DNA of 64,000 bases from CAZRCZ01 sp964598765 (GTDB taxonomy: Bacteria; Sumerlaeota; Sumerlaeia; MVZB01; JAJFLK01), in the NCBI GenBank assembly GCA_964598765.1, contig CAZRCZ010000004.1, positions 62,001-126,000 on the forward strand. Direction: 5' to 3'. The position numbers were made by a program, and so were the translations under genes. Positions 8,790-17,100 of this stretch are shown in pieces (positions within the stretch are counted from its first letter, which is position 1; every line of letters starts with the position of its first letter). The notes beneath the pieces were generated by a model. It did no database searches. It was given only the letters and a program-made list of their open reading frames with translations, and had not been told where the DNA came from.

Positions 8790-9407
8790 TCAATCGGGTA
8801 TATTTCGATTTTCTGACGGCATATTCGACTTCAGCCGCAGGAGTTGCGATTTCCATTCCGTCATGGTCCCGACCGATACAATGTTCTTTTGACAGCCACA
8901 TGATTCGCGATTGAGATTCGCCCCGCATCGGGGACAAAGCCCTTTGCATTCGGGAGCGCACACGGGCAAATTGGGCAGGGCGGTCAGAATCAACTCGCGC
9001 AGGGTCGGCGTGATTTCGATGGATTCGTCGCTAAAGTATTCCGCAAGTATCTCGTCGCTCGGCGGGATGGGATAATGTTCGGTTTCGGGATCGCGGAAAA
9101 GCCAGACGGCGCTCACCGGGACCGAGACACGATTGCGCGTCGGTTCCAGACACCGGACGCACGGCGCGGCCGCGTCGAGATGGAGTTCACCGACGCCCCG
9201 CACGTCCCGCCCGATCAATTTGAATTCCAGTTCCCCTTGAACGCGATGGGGAAACGAATAATTCGGATCGGTCAGGTCAAGCTCGGACGGGAGCGCGTCC
9301 AGCGCAACGCGCAACGGTCCTTCGCGGAGATGTTCGACGATGATCTTCAACATGGCGCACTTCACACCCGGGGGCGGCTGTGCCACACGATTGAGCCGAA
9401 CCGTCAC
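8790..9407 (-). CDS. YceD/DUF177 family protein
   Basis: A 205-residue DUF177 protein. The family has a conserved 'CVRCLEP' turn (here near residue 80) and a Cys-rich C-terminus ('CAPECKGLCPRCGANLN', then 'CGC'), which may bind zinc. Members are linked to 23S rRNA maturation in plants and bacteria and usually lie just upstream of rpmF (L32). Here no rpmF follows. The GTG start at 9407 overlaps the mreB stop as GTGA, suggesting translational coupling. The more typical family N-terminus begins at the ATG at 9353 (MLKIIVEHLREGPL), so the true start is uncertain. Confidence 0.85.
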   Translation of the reverse strand: MTVRLNRVAQPPPGVKCAMLKIIVEHLREGPLRVALDALPSELDLTDPNYSFPHRVQGELEFKLIGRDVRGVGELHLDAAAPCVRCLEPTRNRVSVPVSAVWLFRDPETEHYPIPPSDEILAEYFSDESIEITPTLRELILTALPNLPVCAPECKGLCPRCGANLNRESCGCQKNIVSVGTMTEWKSQLLRLKSNMPSENRNIPD

Positions 9408-10444
9408 CGATACGTATTGCCGTTGAGATTCTGAAGAATCTCCATGGACTCCAGCGTTTTGCCGGTTCCGAGCGCGATGGCGGTTTCGGGATTGTCGGCG
9501 ACGCGGACGTTCAAGCCGGTTTCGGCGTGAATCAGGCGGTCCAATCCGCGCAACTGCGATCCGCCGCCTGCCATGACAATGCCGGTGTCCACGATGTCGG
9601 CGGCGAGTTCGGGGGGCGTTTGCTCCAGCGTCGCCTTGACGGCGTTGACGATCGTGGCGACCGGCTCGGCCAGCGCCTCGCGGATTTCCTCACTGCTGAT
9701 CTCCAGTGTCCGGGGCATTCCCGCGACCATGTCGCGCCCCTTGATGAGAACCGAGGTTTCCTGCGCGAGAACGTCGGCGGATCCGATTTTAATTTTCACG
9801 TCCTCGGCGGTCCGTTCGCCGATCAACAAGTTGTATTTTCGCTTGATGTGCTGAATGATCGCGTCGTCCATTTTGTCTCCGGCGACGCGCTCGGAACGGC
9901 TGACGACGATACCGCCCAACGAAATCACGGCGATCTCGGACGTGCCGCCGCCGATGTCTATAATCATGGAACCGGCGGGTTCGGTCACGGGCAATCCCGC
10001 GCCGATGGCGGCGGCGAACGGCTCCTCGATCAAATGAACGCGGTGCGCTCCGGCCTGTTGGGCCGATTCTTCGACGGCGCGACGCTCGACTTCCGTGATG
10101 CCCGACGGAACGGCGATGACGACTCGGGGGCGCATGGTCGGCAGGGAGGATCGCCCGGAGCGAACGCGCTTGATGAAATAGGAGATCATCATGCGCGTCA
10201 CGCCGAAATCGGCGATGACCCCTTCTTTCAAGGGGCGGATGGCGACGATGCTCCCCGGCGTCCGGCCCAGCATCCGCTTGGCCTCGGCGCCGACCGCCAG
10301 CACCTTGCGCGATTCCTTGCGGATGGCGACAACCGACGGCTCGCACAGGACGATCCCCTCGCCGCGCACGTAAACGAGCGTGTTCGCGGTCCCGAGGTCA
10401 ATGCCGATGTCGAGCGAAAAGAGATTGGAAAAAATGCCCGCCAT
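9404..10444 (-). CDS. mreB: rod shape-determining protein MreB
   Basis: A 346-residue actin-like ATPase that polymerises under the inner membrane and guides the elongation machinery for peptidoglycan synthesis. The phosphate-1 loop 'DIGIDLGTANTLVYV', the phosphate-2 loop 'IDIGGGTSEIAVISLGG' and the adenosine motif 'VMAGGGSQLRGLDRLI' are all present. The N-terminus 'MAGIFSNLFSLDIGID' is short and amphipathic, as in membrane-binding MreB. The usual mreC/mreD partners are not adjacent; instead the gene is preceded by pilT and followed by the DUF177 gene. Confidence 0.96.
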   Translation of the reverse strand: MAGIFSNLFSLDIGIDLGTANTLVYVRGEGIVLCEPSVVAIRKESRKVLAVGAEAKRMLGRTPGSIVAIRPLKEGVIADFGVTRMMISYFIKRVRSGRSSLPTMRPRVVIAVPSGITEVERRAVEESAQQAGAHRVHLIEEPFAAAIGAGLPVTEPAGSMIIDIGGGTSEIAVISLGGIVVSRSERVAGDKMDDAIIQHIKRKYNLLIGERTAEDVKIKIGSADVLAQETSVLIKGRDMVAGMPRTLEISSEEIREALAEPVATIVNAVKATLEQTPPELAADIVDTGIVMAGGGSQLRGLDRLIHAETGLNVRVADNPETAIALGTGKTLESMEILQNLNGNTYR

Positions 10445-10481
10445 GATTGTGGCTCCGGTCTGCTCGGCCGCAATTGCGTCA

Positions 10482-11657
10482 TCACGCTCCGACTTCGATT
10501 TGTCGCTTCATTTCGTCCACCTTGAAGCAATTCAAGAGCGCGGTTTCCTTGGTAATGCGGCGCTTGCGATAAAGTTCCAGCAATGCCCGATCCATCGTTT
10601 GCATCCCCAAGCGCCCCGAAGCCTCGATGGTCGTCGCGACCTGATGCGTCGCGCCCTCACGGATTTGGTTGCGCACGGCGTCGGTGGCGATCATGACTTC
10701 GAGGCAAATTTCCCGTCCGCCTCGCGCGGACGGTAAAAGTTTTTGGCAAAGCACCCCTTCGAGCACGGCGGCCAACTGAATGCGCACCTGCTCTTGTTGG
10801 TGCGGCGGAAAAACGTCAATGATGCGGTCCACGGTCTGAACAACGCTGGAAGTGTGTAGCGTGGAGAAGACCAAGTGTCCGGTTTCCGCCGCAGTCAGAG
10901 CGGCGGAGATCGTTTCCAAATCGCGCATTTCGCCTATCATCAGCACGTCGGGGTCTTGGCGCAGGGCGTATTTGAGCGCGCTGGCGAACGAAAAGGTGTC
11001 TTCCCCCAGTTCGCGTTGCTCGATCATGGATTTTTGGTGCGAGTGCAGATACTCAATCGGGTCCTCGACGGTGATGATGTGGCTGGCGCGTTCCTTGTTG
11101 ATCATGTCAATCACGGCGGCCAGCGTGGTGGATTTGCCCGATCCGGTCGGTCCGGTCACCAGCACGAAACCGCTCGGTCGGCGCGCGAGATACTCCAAAA
11201 CCTTGACCGGCAAATTCAGGTCGTTGAAATTACGGATGTTCGAGGAAATCGTCCGAAAGGCGGCGGCCACGGTGCTCCGCTGAAGATGGACGTTGACGCG
11301 AAATCGGCAAAGGTTGGAAATCGAAAGCGAAAAATCGAGTTCCTTGTTTTCTTCAAATTTTTGCTTTTGCACGTCGGACAGAATGCCGTAGATGAGACGG
11401 CGCGTTTCCTGTCCCGTTAGGACGGGTCCGTCCACGTCGGTCAGTTCGCCGTCAATCCGCAGAACAGGGGGACGCCCGACGGCCAGATGCAGGTCCGAGG
11501 CGTTGTTGTCCACGGTGCACCGCAGGAGATCGGTCATCTCGTAACGGCCCGAAACCAGCGCGACCTTGCGGGACGCCACCGCCCGGCCCCCCATGGGAAA
11601 GTCCATGACTCCCATGGATTGTCCGCCCAGTCTGGATGATTCTTTTACGTCAGCCAT
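10482..11657 (-). CDS. pilT: PilT-type twitching motility/retraction ATPase
   Basis: A 391-residue secretion-superfamily ATPase. Walker A is 'GPTGSGKSTT' (about residues 165-174); the Asp box and Walker B ('DVLMIGEMRDLETI'), the His box 'VFSTLHTSS' and the C-terminal retraction motif region are all present. The PAS-like N-terminal domain contains 'ASDLHLAVGRPP'. PilT powers depolymerisation of type IV pili at the inner membrane. An AAAGGAGC sequence precedes the ATG at 11657. An unusual 35-40 residue N-terminal extension precedes the conserved core. No other pilus-motor gene is visible nearby, although pseudopilin genes lie 15 kb away. Confidence 0.93.
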   Translation of the reverse strand: MADVKESSRLGGQSMGVMDFPMGGRAVASRKVALVSGRYEMTDLLRCTVDNNASDLHLAVGRPPVLRIDGELTDVDGPVLTGQETRRLIYGILSDVQKQKFEENKELDFSLSISNLCRFRVNVHLQRSTVAAAFRTISSNIRNFNDLNLPVKVLEYLARRPSGFVLVTGPTGSGKSTTLAAVIDMINKERASHIITVEDPIEYLHSHQKSMIEQRELGEDTFSFASALKYALRQDPDVLMIGEMRDLETISAALTAAETGHLVFSTLHTSSVVQTVDRIIDVFPPHQQEQVRIQLAAVLEGVLCQKLLPSARGGREICLEVMIATDAVRNQIREGATHQVATTIEASGRLGMQTMDRALLELYRKRRITKETALLNCFKVDEMKRQIEVGA

Positions 11658-11776
11658 GATTGTCGGCTCCTTTATTCGTATGAGGCGCGTTCGGTTTTAG
11701 AGGATTCGCTTCGGGTCGAGAATTCGCCTTTGTTTTTGTTATCGGACCCATCGGCCAAACTCATAAGGAAAACCTC

Positions 11777-11805
11777 TTGATGGAACCACCCGAAGGTGAC
11801 ATAAA
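11777..11805 (+). promoter_or_regulatory. predicted sigma70-type promoter for the gene at 11855
   Basis: TTGATG (11777-11782) and CATAAA (11800-11805) are separated by 17 bases, giving a start site near 11812 and a leader of about 45 bases. Support is by consensus match only. Confidence 0.5.
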
Positions 11806-11854
11806 CCATGCTCGAAGGAACGCCTCACTTCATTTTTAAGGGAAGGTCCGCTCA

Positions 11855-12643
11855 ATGGCAAGACTCTTTTGGAAATCCGCTCCGGTTTATCTTCTCGCCG
11901 CCGGTTTGATTTTCGCGTGTCCCGTCCGGTCGCAAGCGGGAATCGGGACCTACCTTAAGAATCGGGGATTGGACCTCGCCGACTTATTCACCTTCAGAGT
12001 CAGCGGAGCCAAGCATGGTCACGGAGCGGGAGTGATGGTCCGCGCGACGGCGTTGGCTCAAGTCGGGGCGGTTTATTTCGACGGCGAGCACGCCGGATTG
12101 GACCGCCGGGCCTTCGGCGTCTGGCGCGAAAACCGCGTCCAAGGAGCCTTGGGACCTCTGGCCTGCACGAGCATTGACATGAAAACCATCCAAGGCAACT
12201 CCTTCGCTTATGCCCATACGCAGTGGAGTCAGGACGAAGAACGGGGGATTGTCCGCAACGGCCTCTATTGGGATGATGGACGTCAGGACCTTCTGGCCAT
12301 TGGCGTCGAAATTCAGCCCGGAATTCTTCCGGGAATTGAAGTTCGATTTCACCCGCTCGAACTCATTGATTTTTTGATCGGCTGGACGACGATTGACGTT
12401 TTGAACGACGACTTGCGGGAGGGCGAACAATTGGAGATTCCCCCCGGCGAATCCGTCGCGCCGCAAACAGCCGAAACCCGGTCTCTTCCCGAACCCGAAC
12501 CCGGATTCCTGCACGACGTTCCGCCTCAAAAACCGGCCACCGAGGCCTTGCCTCCGGCGGAAATCCTGCCCGAAGGTCCGGCAACGAAGAATTCGCCGGA
12601 CAAACCCAAAGAGGAATCCAAGGACGCCGCGCCCAAAAAATAA
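11855..12643 (+). CDS. exported protein of unknown function with Pro/Glu-rich tail
   Basis: A 262-residue protein with a clear signal peptide (positively charged start, hydrophobic 'PVYLLAAGLIFACPV', likely cleavage after 'RSQA'). A compact domain follows, with 'NRGLDLADLFTFRVSGAKHG' and 'RATALAQVGAVYFDGEHAGL'. From about residue 190 the protein is a disordered Pro/Glu/Lys-rich tail. The N-terminal domain looks like a conserved lipoprotein-like family of outer-envelope proteins that I know only as hypothetical. It is transcribed divergently from pilT. No catalytic residues are obvious. Confidence 0.75.
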   Translation: MARLFWKSAPVYLLAAGLIFACPVRSQAGIGTYLKNRGLDLADLFTFRVSGAKHGHGAGVMVRATALAQVGAVYFDGEHAGLDRRAFGVWRENRVQGALGPLACTSIDMKTIQGNSFAYAHTQWSQDEERGIVRNGLYWDDGRQDLLAIGVEIQPGILPGIEVRFHPLELIDFLIGWTTIDVLNDDLREGEQLEIPPGESVAPQTAETRSLPEPEPGFLHDVPPQKPATEALPPAEILPEGPATKNSPDKPKEESKDAAPKK

Positions 12644-12688
12644 TCCCTTGGATCCGGTTGCAACTCCGATGGGCGTCCTCCTATTTTT

Positions 12689-12724
12689 TATATTCGCGTT
12701 GCTCGCGTGCTTCGCGGGCAAAAA
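12689..12724. repeat. GCG-rich hairpin repeat between convergent genes
   Basis: The stretch 'TTCGCGTTGCTCGCGTGCTT' and its continuation CGCGGGCAAAAA lie between two convergent genes. Three similar GCG-bearing units can pair with each other imperfectly. It may serve as a bidirectional transcription end or may be a remnant of an interspersed repeat. Confidence 0.4.
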
Positions 12725-14080
12725 TCAAAGCGGCGTTCGCCACAACCGTATCGTTTCCAAGTGCACCCAAAAATTGTTGGCGAGTTCGCCGATTAAAAAA
12801 AGGGCCAAGGCAACCAACGCCGCGATTCGGATGGATGGTTTGAAACCGGAAATGCGCCTCGCCAAGAAAAGCGTGAACCCAAAAACCGGAACGATAACGT
12901 AAACGGAGTATTGGAAGACTCCTTCAAACGGGACGTAATACCGGGAGAAAAACGCGAAATCCATGGCAATCCAAGTCAAGAGAAGCACGATCAGTTTGGA
13001 TTCGTGAGGCCGACGCCCAATCAATGCGACCGTGAGACTCGACGCCAAAATCACGCCCCAACCGATGGCCAGCAATCTGGGAAAAAATTGATACGACGAT
13101 TGATTGAACGTGACGGCATTGCCGCTCGTTTTGTCGAAAAATTTGACGTATGCGACCGACGGAGTCGGACCCACGACGTCGTAAAGGAAAAAGTTCCGAA
13201 CCAAGTGCGAACCGATTTCCTCCAGCGACCCGCCTCGAATTTCGGGGGTCACCACCCATTTATCGTCCTTCATGTTGAACGGGCTTCCGACCGCCCAAGT
13301 GAGAAAAAGGGCCGAGCCGGTCACAAAAATCGCGTAAGCCGCCGTTCTTGCCGCGACGCCCGACAACGGGCGATGCGATAGGAGCGAGAATCCGAAGCCG
13401 ACGACGTATTTGGCGATGTTATAGACGTTGATGCCGTAGGTGTAGATGCCTCCGAGAACCCACCCGATCTCGCGCCGGACGCCGTAAACCAAGGAACGGA
13501 TCGAAAGGACGAGCGCAAGCAGGATACCCAATAGGGAAAAAATTCCGGTCTCCGGGATCGAGCCTCCGAAGGAGACAATCGTGCTCGCGCCGAATATCGC
13601 GGCGAACATCGCCGACTCCGGCAACGCCGCTCCCCAAATCCGAGAACAGAGCATCATGAAGACGACCGATGCGGCGGCGAGAATGGAGACGACCGCGACG
13701 GCGGTAGTCCCTTTGCTAAGACGAAACCCGCGGGAAAAAACTGCGGCGAGCGGCTTGGCGACGACCGTGAAAAGAGGGTGAACGTTGCCGCGGGCGTTGT
13801 GCCCCGGATCCACCATGTCGTCTATGACGCGGGGCGTGTCCCAGCCGTAAATGACGTCGAAACGATAAAACGCCCCTTCCGACAAATCATGTTTGCCGTG
13901 CCAGAAGTAAAGTTGTTGGAAGGAGATGAAGAGCGCCAACGCGGTGTAAAACGCGGCGGCGTGTCCTTCGATCCGGAATTGAAAAATCTTTCGGAGATTT
14001 GCCGGATTCAAAGCCCGCAGTTCCCCGACGGTTTCCTTGACGTAATTGAGAAGTTCGGCGGGGAGGTCGGAGAGTTTCAT
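12725..14080 (-). CDS. multi-pass membrane protein, GT-C glycosyltransferase-like
   Basis: A protein of about 451 residues (an upstream Met at 14098 is possible) with roughly ten hydrophobic helices. After the first helix comes an extracytoplasmic loop with acidic residues, 'GWDTPRVIDDMVDPGHNARG' then 'NVHPLF'. An acidic first loop followed by 'HP(L/F)' is typical of GT-C transferases, which use polyprenyl-phosphate sugars in the inner membrane. Sequence conservation outside this loop is low, so the family call is an inference. It is the last gene of a minus-strand run from 16437. Confidence 0.65.
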   Translation of the reverse strand: MKLSDLPAELLNYVKETVGELRALNPANLRKIFQFRIEGHAAAFYTALALFISFQQLYFWHGKHDLSEGAFYRFDVIYGWDTPRVIDDMVDPGHNARGNVHPLFTVVAKPLAAVFSRGFRLSKGTTAVAVVSILAAASVVFMMLCSRIWGAALPESAMFAAIFGASTIVSFGGSIPETGIFSLLGILLALVLSIRSLVYGVRREIGWVLGGIYTYGINVYNIAKYVVGFGFSLLSHRPLSGVAARTAAYAIFVTGSALFLTWAVGSPFNMKDDKWVVTPEIRGGSLEEIGSHLVRNFFLYDVVGPTPSVAYVKFFDKTSGNAVTFNQSSYQFFPRLLAIGWGVILASSLTVALIGRRPHESKLIVLLLTWIAMDFAFFSRYYVPFEGVFQYSVYVIVPVFGFTLFLARRISGFKPSIRIAALVALALFLIGELANNFWVHLETIRLWRTPL

Positions 14081-14110
14081 GTTGCCGGTCCGCGTCAAAT
14101 AGCCGGAAAG

Positions 14111-14178
14111 GGACAGGATTTACAAGATGGACATGATGAAGATTCTGGAAAATTTTGTTAATCCCGCAAATCCTGTCC
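14111..14178. repeat. dispersed inverted repeat family A (copy 1)
   Basis: GGACAGGATTTACAAGAT at 14111-14128 faces ATCCCGCAAATCCTGTCC at 14161-14178; 14 of 18 positions pair. Copies with the same arms occur at 46184-46247 and 49967-50032. It lies between two minus-strand genes. Confidence 0.85.
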
Positions 14179-14192
14179 AACGCTTCGTCAAA

Positions 14193-14519
14193 TCATGCGG
14201 GATTCGCCCGATCTTCCTGCGCGAGGCAATGACTCCCGTGCGCGAGCGCGCCGCCGGCCCGGAGCGCCATGGCCACCATGATTGTTTCGCCGATTTCGGC
14301 GTCGGTTACTCCGGCCTTGCGCGCGTGGTTCAGGTGAACCTCGATGCAATAGGCGCATTGGGTCGTCAGCGCGACGCCGAGCGCGATCAGCTCCTTGTAT
14401 TTCACCGGCACGGCTCCGTCGGCCATCGCCGCCTTGTCGAACGCCTGAAACGCGGGCCACGCCGCGGGCGCAAGCTCCCCAAGCCTCTTGAGGTTCTTGA
14501 GTTTCTTCATGTCATACAT
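14193..14519 (-). CDS. carboxymuconolactone decarboxylase/AhpD-like protein
   Basis: A 108-residue helical protein of the CMD/AhpD-like fold. The redox motif Cys-x2-Cys-x3-His is present as 'CAYCIEVH', which supports an AhpD-type alkylhydroperoxidase or disulfide-reductase activity rather than a true lactone decarboxylase. The length is that of the single-domain family. It shares a strand with the exported protein upstream (14603-15694) and the membrane protein downstream. The substrate is unknown. Confidence 0.88.
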   Translation of the reverse strand: MYDMKKLKNLKRLGELAPAAWPAFQAFDKAAMADGAVPVKYKELIALGVALTTQCAYCIEVHLNHARKAGVTDAEIGETIMVAMALRAGGALAHGSHCLAQEDRANPA

Positions 14520-14551
14520 GATTGGTTTCCCTTTCCTTCGTATTTCCTAAT

Positions 14552-14576
14552 CTTGCTCTTACTCTTGCTCTTGCTC
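14552..14576. repeat. dispersed CTTGCTCTTA-type purine/pyrimidine repeat (copy 1)
   Basis: CTTGCTCTTACTCTTGCTCT, continuing TGCTC, is a tandem run of the six-base unit GAGCAA/GAGTAA read on the minus strand. The same pattern recurs at 17024-17080, 33031-33062 and 61149-61176, always between genes. Confidence 0.85.
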
Positions 14577-14602
14577 GAAATTCAACCCCAATGTTTCTAA
14601 CC

Positions 14603-15694
14603 TTAATTTTTTTTCTCTTCGTCTTCCTCCGGAGGATTGAAAATCTGCTGGGTGACGCACGCGCAAAATTCCGACGGCGACGCGCTCGATTTTTTGCAGG
14701 ACTCCACGGCGCTGACGAGGTCCTCCCTCGAAAAATAGACCAAATACGGCGCGACCGCCACTCGCGAGCCGTCCGTCCCAAGGTAGTTGCCGTATTGGTC
14801 AATCTTCCCGGCGGCGTTGGGATAAGCGGCTTCCAGATATTTTTTCACTTCGATCTTGCCCGTCTTCACGTAGTTGTCCGGCATTTGATCGAAGGGGCCA
14901 TCATACCAATTGTTCGCCAGAACGTTCCATCCCTCGACGCCGATCAAAATTTTCCGCCGGTTGGGACGATCCGCGTAAAAGGCGAATTCCGTCCGGTCCC
15001 CGATCACGATGTCATCGGTGAGCGGCGTGAATTTTTCCGCGACGAATCCATCCTCGTTCAGAATCCAATAGAGATGATTTTGCGATTGATTGAAGACGAG
15101 AAAAAATTTTAATCCCGATTCGTCAAAGCTTGGCCCGACGTAGATTTCGTCCGGGAGCAATTTGGCTTTTTGCGGCGGAACGACGCCGACGTCGTTCAAT
15201 TTGAAAACGACCGTCCTGCCGTCCGCCGAAACCGAATAGGCGAAGTCGTTAATTTTTTTGACGATGACGCCGTCTTTGGCGGTGAACGCTCCCGAGCCGC
15301 CGACCGGTTTGTCGGGGGCGGCCAGCCGCTTGTCGGTCTTCACGATGTAACCGAGATTGATTTCCCCTTGGTCGCGGCTGTCGGCGAAAAGGGCCAAACT
15401 CCCCCAGATCACGTTTCCTTGGATGGGGAAGATGAAGTAATAATAATTTTCCGTCGGGAAAACCGTCACTTCATCGTTCAAATGGGCAAAAATGTAAGAG
15501 AAAACCGCGCGGGGATTTTCCAGATCAAGGTTCCGATGAATGTCCTTGATGAACGCATCGTCGGTGGCGAACGCGGTTTCGGGGAAATGATTCGGCGGGG
15601 ACTTCGGCGTCCGCGCATGGCAAGCGGCGCAAAAAAGAAAAACGCACCTCCAACTTTTTCGCCCAACGCCTGCCAAGCGCGAACCGCCGTTCAT
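14603..15694 (-). CDS. exported protein of unknown function
   Basis: A 363-residue protein with a short basic N-terminus and hydrophobic 'CVFLFCAAC', which could be a signal peptide or a weak lipobox. The mature part is rich in beta-type segments ('YYYFIFPIQGNVIWGSLALF', 'VVVFKLNDVGVVPP') and ends with a Cys pair, 'EFCACVTQQIF'. I do not recognise the family. It begins five bases after the stop of the repetitive exported protein (15700-16437), so the two are likely cotranscribed. The 'CAACH' in the signal region looks like a haem site but is probably not one. Confidence 0.75.
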   Translation of the reverse strand: MNGGSRLAGVGRKSWRCVFLFCAACHARTPKSPPNHFPETAFATDDAFIKDIHRNLDLENPRAVFSYIFAHLNDEVTVFPTENYYYFIFPIQGNVIWGSLALFADSRDQGEINLGYIVKTDKRLAAPDKPVGGSGAFTAKDGVIVKKINDFAYSVSADGRTVVFKLNDVGVVPPQKAKLLPDEIYVGPSFDESGLKFFLVFNQSQNHLYWILNEDGFVAEKFTPLTDDIVIGDRTEFAFYADRPNRRKILIGVEGWNVLANNWYDGPFDQMPDNYVKTGKIEVKKYLEAAYPNAAGKIDQYGNYLGTDGSRVAVAPYLVYFSREDLVSAVESCKKSSASPSEFCACVTQQIFNPPEEDEEKKN

Positions 15695-15699
15695 CGGGA

Positions 15700-16437
15700 T
15701 TACTTTTTGTCCGCTTCGCCCCCCGCCGGAGCCGGTGCGCCCGCCGGTTGATCGGTCTTCGGTTGGTCAGCCTTGGGCTGATCAGTCTTAGATTGATCCG
15801 TCTTGGGCTGGTCGGTCTTGGGCTTGGTGGAAGATTCGGGTTTGGCTCCGGGCTTGGCCGCTCCGGCGCCCGGGCGCGATCCGTGAGCGCGAACGCGCTT
15901 GATGGACGAAGCGTTGTCGCCGGTCTTCTCGTGCCGGGCTTCGGGAACATTCTGGGACGCGCGGGGTCCCTTGGTCAGGTGCGCCTGTCCGGCGGAGGGA
16001 GCGGCGTCCTTGGAGCCTTCCTTCTTCGCGTCGGCGGCAGGAGCGGTTCCCTTGGCGTCTCCCTTGGCATCCCCCTTGGCGGCGGGCGCGTTCTTGGGAG
16101 CGTCTTTCGACGGGGCGGGGGCCTTCATATTGGAGGCGTTGGCTCCGGTCTTCTCATGCTTGTCCTCCGGCACATTCTGCGAGGCGGATTTTCCCTTCGT
16201 GACGTGGACGTTGGCCGTGGCGGGTTTTTTTTCCCCGGCTTTGTCTCCGCTCGCCGCGGGTTGGTCCGCCGGAGCGGCCGGTTTTGCGTCCGCCGGTTTG
16301 GCTTCCTGCGTTTGGCCCGCCGGGGGATTGGCAGGGGCTTGCGCTCCCGACTCAAAACCGCAGAGCGCGAATCCAAGACTTGCCGTCGCAAGGACGACGT
16401 GGGATCCAAATTTTTGAATGATGCTGGCGCATTTCAT
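15700..16437 (-). CDS. repetitive low-complexity exported protein
   Basis: A 245-residue protein starting at an ATG preceded by AAGGAG. After a signal peptide ('VVLATASLGFALCGFES') the whole chain is Ala/Pro/Lys-rich and predicted disordered. It carries two near-identical copies of a 29-residue block: one begins VHVTKGKSASQNVPEDKHEK and the other AHLTKGPRASQNVPEARHEK, each followed by TG.NAS..K. The C-terminus is a tandem TDQPK/TDQSK array. The protein is likely periplasmic or surface-bound; the KTG/TKG lysine-rich blocks could bind polyanions or peptidoglycan. No known domain. Confidence 0.8.
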   Translation of the reverse strand: MKCASIIQKFGSHVVLATASLGFALCGFESGAQAPANPPAGQTQEAKPADAKPAAPADQPAASGDKAGEKKPATANVHVTKGKSASQNVPEDKHEKTGANASNMKAPAPSKDAPKNAPAAKGDAKGDAKGTAPAADAKKEGSKDAAPSAGQAHLTKGPRASQNVPEARHEKTGDNASSIKRVRAHGSRPGAGAAKPGAKPESSTKPKTDQPKTDQSKTDQPKADQPKTDQPAGAPAPAGGEADKK

Positions 16438-16516
16438 TAGAAACAAACTCCTTCTTTGATTCCGGGAATTAGAGGCGAAAATGCTCCTCTTTTTGTGTTC
16501 TTCACCGTTGAAGGTA

Positions 16517-16545
16517 AGCCTAAAACCGCACAATTTGAATGTCAA
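16517..16545 (-). promoter_or_regulatory. predicted sigma70-type promoter for the repetitive exported protein
   Basis: On the minus strand TTGACA (16545-16540) and TAGGCT (16522-16517) are 17 bases apart. The -35 is perfect and the -10 is weak. The start site would be near 16510, some 70 bases before the gene at 16437. Confidence 0.5.
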
Positions 16546-16602
16546 GAAACGATGAAGGATTCAGCATTGGAAAAAAGTCCGCCTTTCCCAATTCTCTTCC
16601 CA

Positions 16603-16631
16603 TTGACCGAAACCGCCGAAAGGATGACAAT
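16603..16631 (+). promoter_or_regulatory. predicted sigma70-type promoter for the DUF1232 gene
   Basis: TTGACC (16603-16608) and GACAAT (16626-16631) are 17 bases apart, giving a start site about 15 bases before the ATG at 16654. Confidence 0.5.
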
Positions 16632-16653
16632 GCGGAAGCAAGGATAAGACTTC

Positions 16654-17034
16654 ATGCCTCCGGCCCAACTGCAACCCCCGCAACTTCCGATCCCGATTCC
16701 GAAGGATTACGACCGTCGGCGGGTGGAGGAGAATTTCTGGCCCAAGCTCAAGCGGGTTGCGAGAAGCGTTCCGGGCATTTCAGACATCCTCGCGCTTTAC
16801 TTCTATCTCAATTCCGACGTTGCGCCGCTGAAGCACAAGATTTCCATCGTTGCCACACTCGCTTATTTTATTATCCCGCTGGATTTGATTCCCGACTATC
16901 TCGGACCGATCGGATACGTGGACGACGTGGCGGTGGCGCTGGGATTGATTCAGTTTATCGGGGCGGACGTGATGAAGCCGTATCGGACGTATGCGAGGAA
17001 ATGGTTGAACGAAGGGATGGGGAAGAAAGAGTAA
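16654..17034 (+). CDS. DUF1232 (YkvA-like) membrane protein
   Basis: A 126-residue protein with the DUF1232 core: a conserved hydrophobic segment 'KISIVATLAYFIIPLDLIPD' followed by the 'GYVDDVAVALG' loop. Members are small inner-membrane-associated proteins of unknown role. The N-terminus is Pro-rich (PPAQLQPPQLPIPIP). It begins just downstream of a predicted promoter and is followed by the LolA-like gene after a purine-rich repeat. Confidence 0.88.
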   Translation: MPPAQLQPPQLPIPIPKDYDRRRVEENFWPKLKRVARSVPGISDILALYFYLNSDVAPLKHKISIVATLAYFIIPLDLIPDYLGPIGYVDDVAVALGLIQFIGADVMKPYRTYARKWLNEGMGKKE

Positions 17035-17080
17035 GAGCAAGAGTAAGATCAGGATTAGGATTAAGATTAGGATGATGGAG
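17024..17080. repeat. dispersed purine-rich hexamer repeat (copy 2)
   Basis: A run of GAGTAA, GAGCAA, GAGTAA, GATCAG, GATTAG and GATTAA units covers the end of the DUF1232 gene and the spacer after it. It is the longest of four such runs in the window and grades from GAGYAA to GATTAG units. Confidence 0.85.
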
Positions 17081-17100
17081 AAGAAGCGGGAGGGGAGGAA

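Noticed and set aside
9527..10525. Plus-strand open frame opposite mreB
   Set aside because: Composition mirrors the mreB codons and no domain is recognisable; mreB is certain.
15600..15640. CxxCH haem motif ('CAACH') at the start of the exported protein 14603-15694
   Set aside because: It lies in the signal peptide or at its cleavage point and no other cytochrome feature follows, so haem attachment is unlikely.
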